From Pirellulales bacterium (GTDB taxonomy: Bacteria; Planctomycetota; Planctomycetia; Pirellulales; JANQPP01), in the NCBI GenBank assembly GCA_028289405.1, contig JANQPP010000135.1:38161-102160 (forward strand): DNA of 64,000 nt, written 5' to 3'. Of the stretch, positions 63,901-64,000 are shown in pieces. Every line of letters begins with the position of its first letter. Positions within the stretch are counted from its first letter, which is position 1. A program made the position numbers and the translations under genes. The notes beneath the pieces are model-generated. The model had not been told where the DNA came from, ran no database searches, and worked only from the letters and a program-made list of their open reading frames with translations.

Positions 63901-64000
63901 CGCCACGACGAGATCTTGGTCGCCGTCATTGTCCAAGTCGAGGAGTAGCGCGCTACTCGAATCATCGAGGAAGTCGACTCCCGCTTCTTCGGAAACGTCT
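60943..64000 (-). CDS. CRTAC1/ASPIC-UnbV protein with thioredoxin and TPR domains, probable selenoprotein (in-frame UGA); 5' end outside the window
   Basis: Open from the window edge to 60943 except one TGA at 63094-63096: about 1018 residues if read through. Residues before the TGA are FG-GAP/VCBS-type calcium repeats (DFDSDGDLDLF, DFDNDGDQDLYVANDFGPNNLYRNDGGF, YNRDGWMDLYVGN). The frame then continues uninterrupted: TGTDHDDL-UGA-SFVWRQVV, AYRVGWQATKELL, VTDWDHDGDLDLWL, then the ASPIC/UnbV domain (about 62730-62458), a thioredoxin/TlpA-like domain with WCEPC (codons near 62218-62231) and about six TPR units (61710-61000). A SECIS-like hairpin starts 11 bases after the TGA. If UGA is a plain stop, the protein splits in two and a GTG at 63072 would have to start the second. 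An exported location is expected but the N-terminus is not visible. Confidence 0.85.
63066..63082 (-). promoter_or_regulatory. SECIS-like stem-loop for selenocysteine insertion
   Basis: On the mRNA strand, counting the U of the UGA as 1, bases 15-19 (GCGGC) pair with 27-31 (GUCGC), with one G-U pair; the loop (20-26) is AGGUCGU. The stem begins 11 bases after the UGA and spans 17 bases, the same spacing and size as the E. coli fdhF mini-SECIS as I recall it, including GGUC in the loop, where G and U contact SelB. Confidence 0.75.

Noticed and set aside
1..64000. tRNA, rRNA, CRISPR arrays, insertion sequences
   Set aside because: No cloverleaf-like T-loop patterns, repeat-spacer arrays, transposase motifs or terminal inverted repeats were recognised on reading both strands; a covariance-model scan was not possible.

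Overview
The window looks like a planctomycete chromosome, most likely from the Pirellulales side of the phylum. Signs of this are DUF1080 (3-keto-disaccharide hydrolase-type) and WD40 proteins, a CRTAC1/ASPIC-UnbV protein carrying thioredoxin and TPR modules, a dockerin plus PEP-CTERM-like exported protein, many GTG/TTG starts and often weak Shine-Dalgarno sequences. The assignment is inferred from gene content; there is no rRNA in the window. Nothing resembles an insertion sequence, prophage, CRISPR array or tRNA. Coding density is high except at 47879-49183 and 11405-11871.

Layout. 1-2694: a WD40 protein (cut by the window edge), a DUF1080 protein, a glutaredoxin-like protein and a DUF2064 transferase. 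2880-8850: NhaP-type antiporter, YchF, a BFD-like ferredoxin, an M20/M42 peptidase, an unnamed protein of nucleoside-deoxyribosyltransferase type, and LarC. 9047-13884: a small membrane/coiled-coil protein converging on biotin synthase, an exported unknown, GDP-mannose dehydratase and a GNAT protein. 14282-20541: an information-processing cluster dnaA-rplY-pth-rpsF-ssb-rplI-dnaB, with no dnaN and no rpsR. 20609-29351: a parvulin foldase, mfd, an AarF/UbiB-family kinase, ftsY, nusB and ribH. 29517-33286: a secreted pseudo-subtilase with dockerin, a Bcp peroxiredoxin and DNA polymerase IV.

33585-46742 is the S10-spc ribosomal cluster from rpsJ to map, in the usual order but without rpmD and not flanked by the str or alpha operon genes. 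It has several intercistronic hairpins and a 62-base rpsC/rplP overlap. It ends tail-to-tail with a Gfo/Idh/MocA oxidoreductase, followed by a poorly coding stretch and pcm.

49960-60731 is a nitrate module. A PilJ-type histidine kinase and FixJ-type regulator lie divergent from narK, a fused nitrite reductase (siroheme NirA, then rubredoxin, Rieske and ferredoxin-reductase modules), a DmsB-DmsC fusion that should draw electrons from quinol, and a cytoplasmic molybdopterin nitrate reductase. The last three genes overlap by ATGA. The expected flow is nitrate import, quinol-driven reduction to nitrite, then reduction to ammonium by a single polypeptide.

The most striking item is at the right end. 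The CRTAC1-family gene on the minus strand (60943 to beyond 64000) contains an in-frame TGA at 63094-63096. On both sides the same frame encodes uninterrupted family sequence. Exactly 11 nt after the TGA lies a 17-nt stem-loop with GGUC in its loop, the geometry of a bacterial SECIS element. I read it as a probable selenoprotein that an ordinary gene caller would split into two genes.
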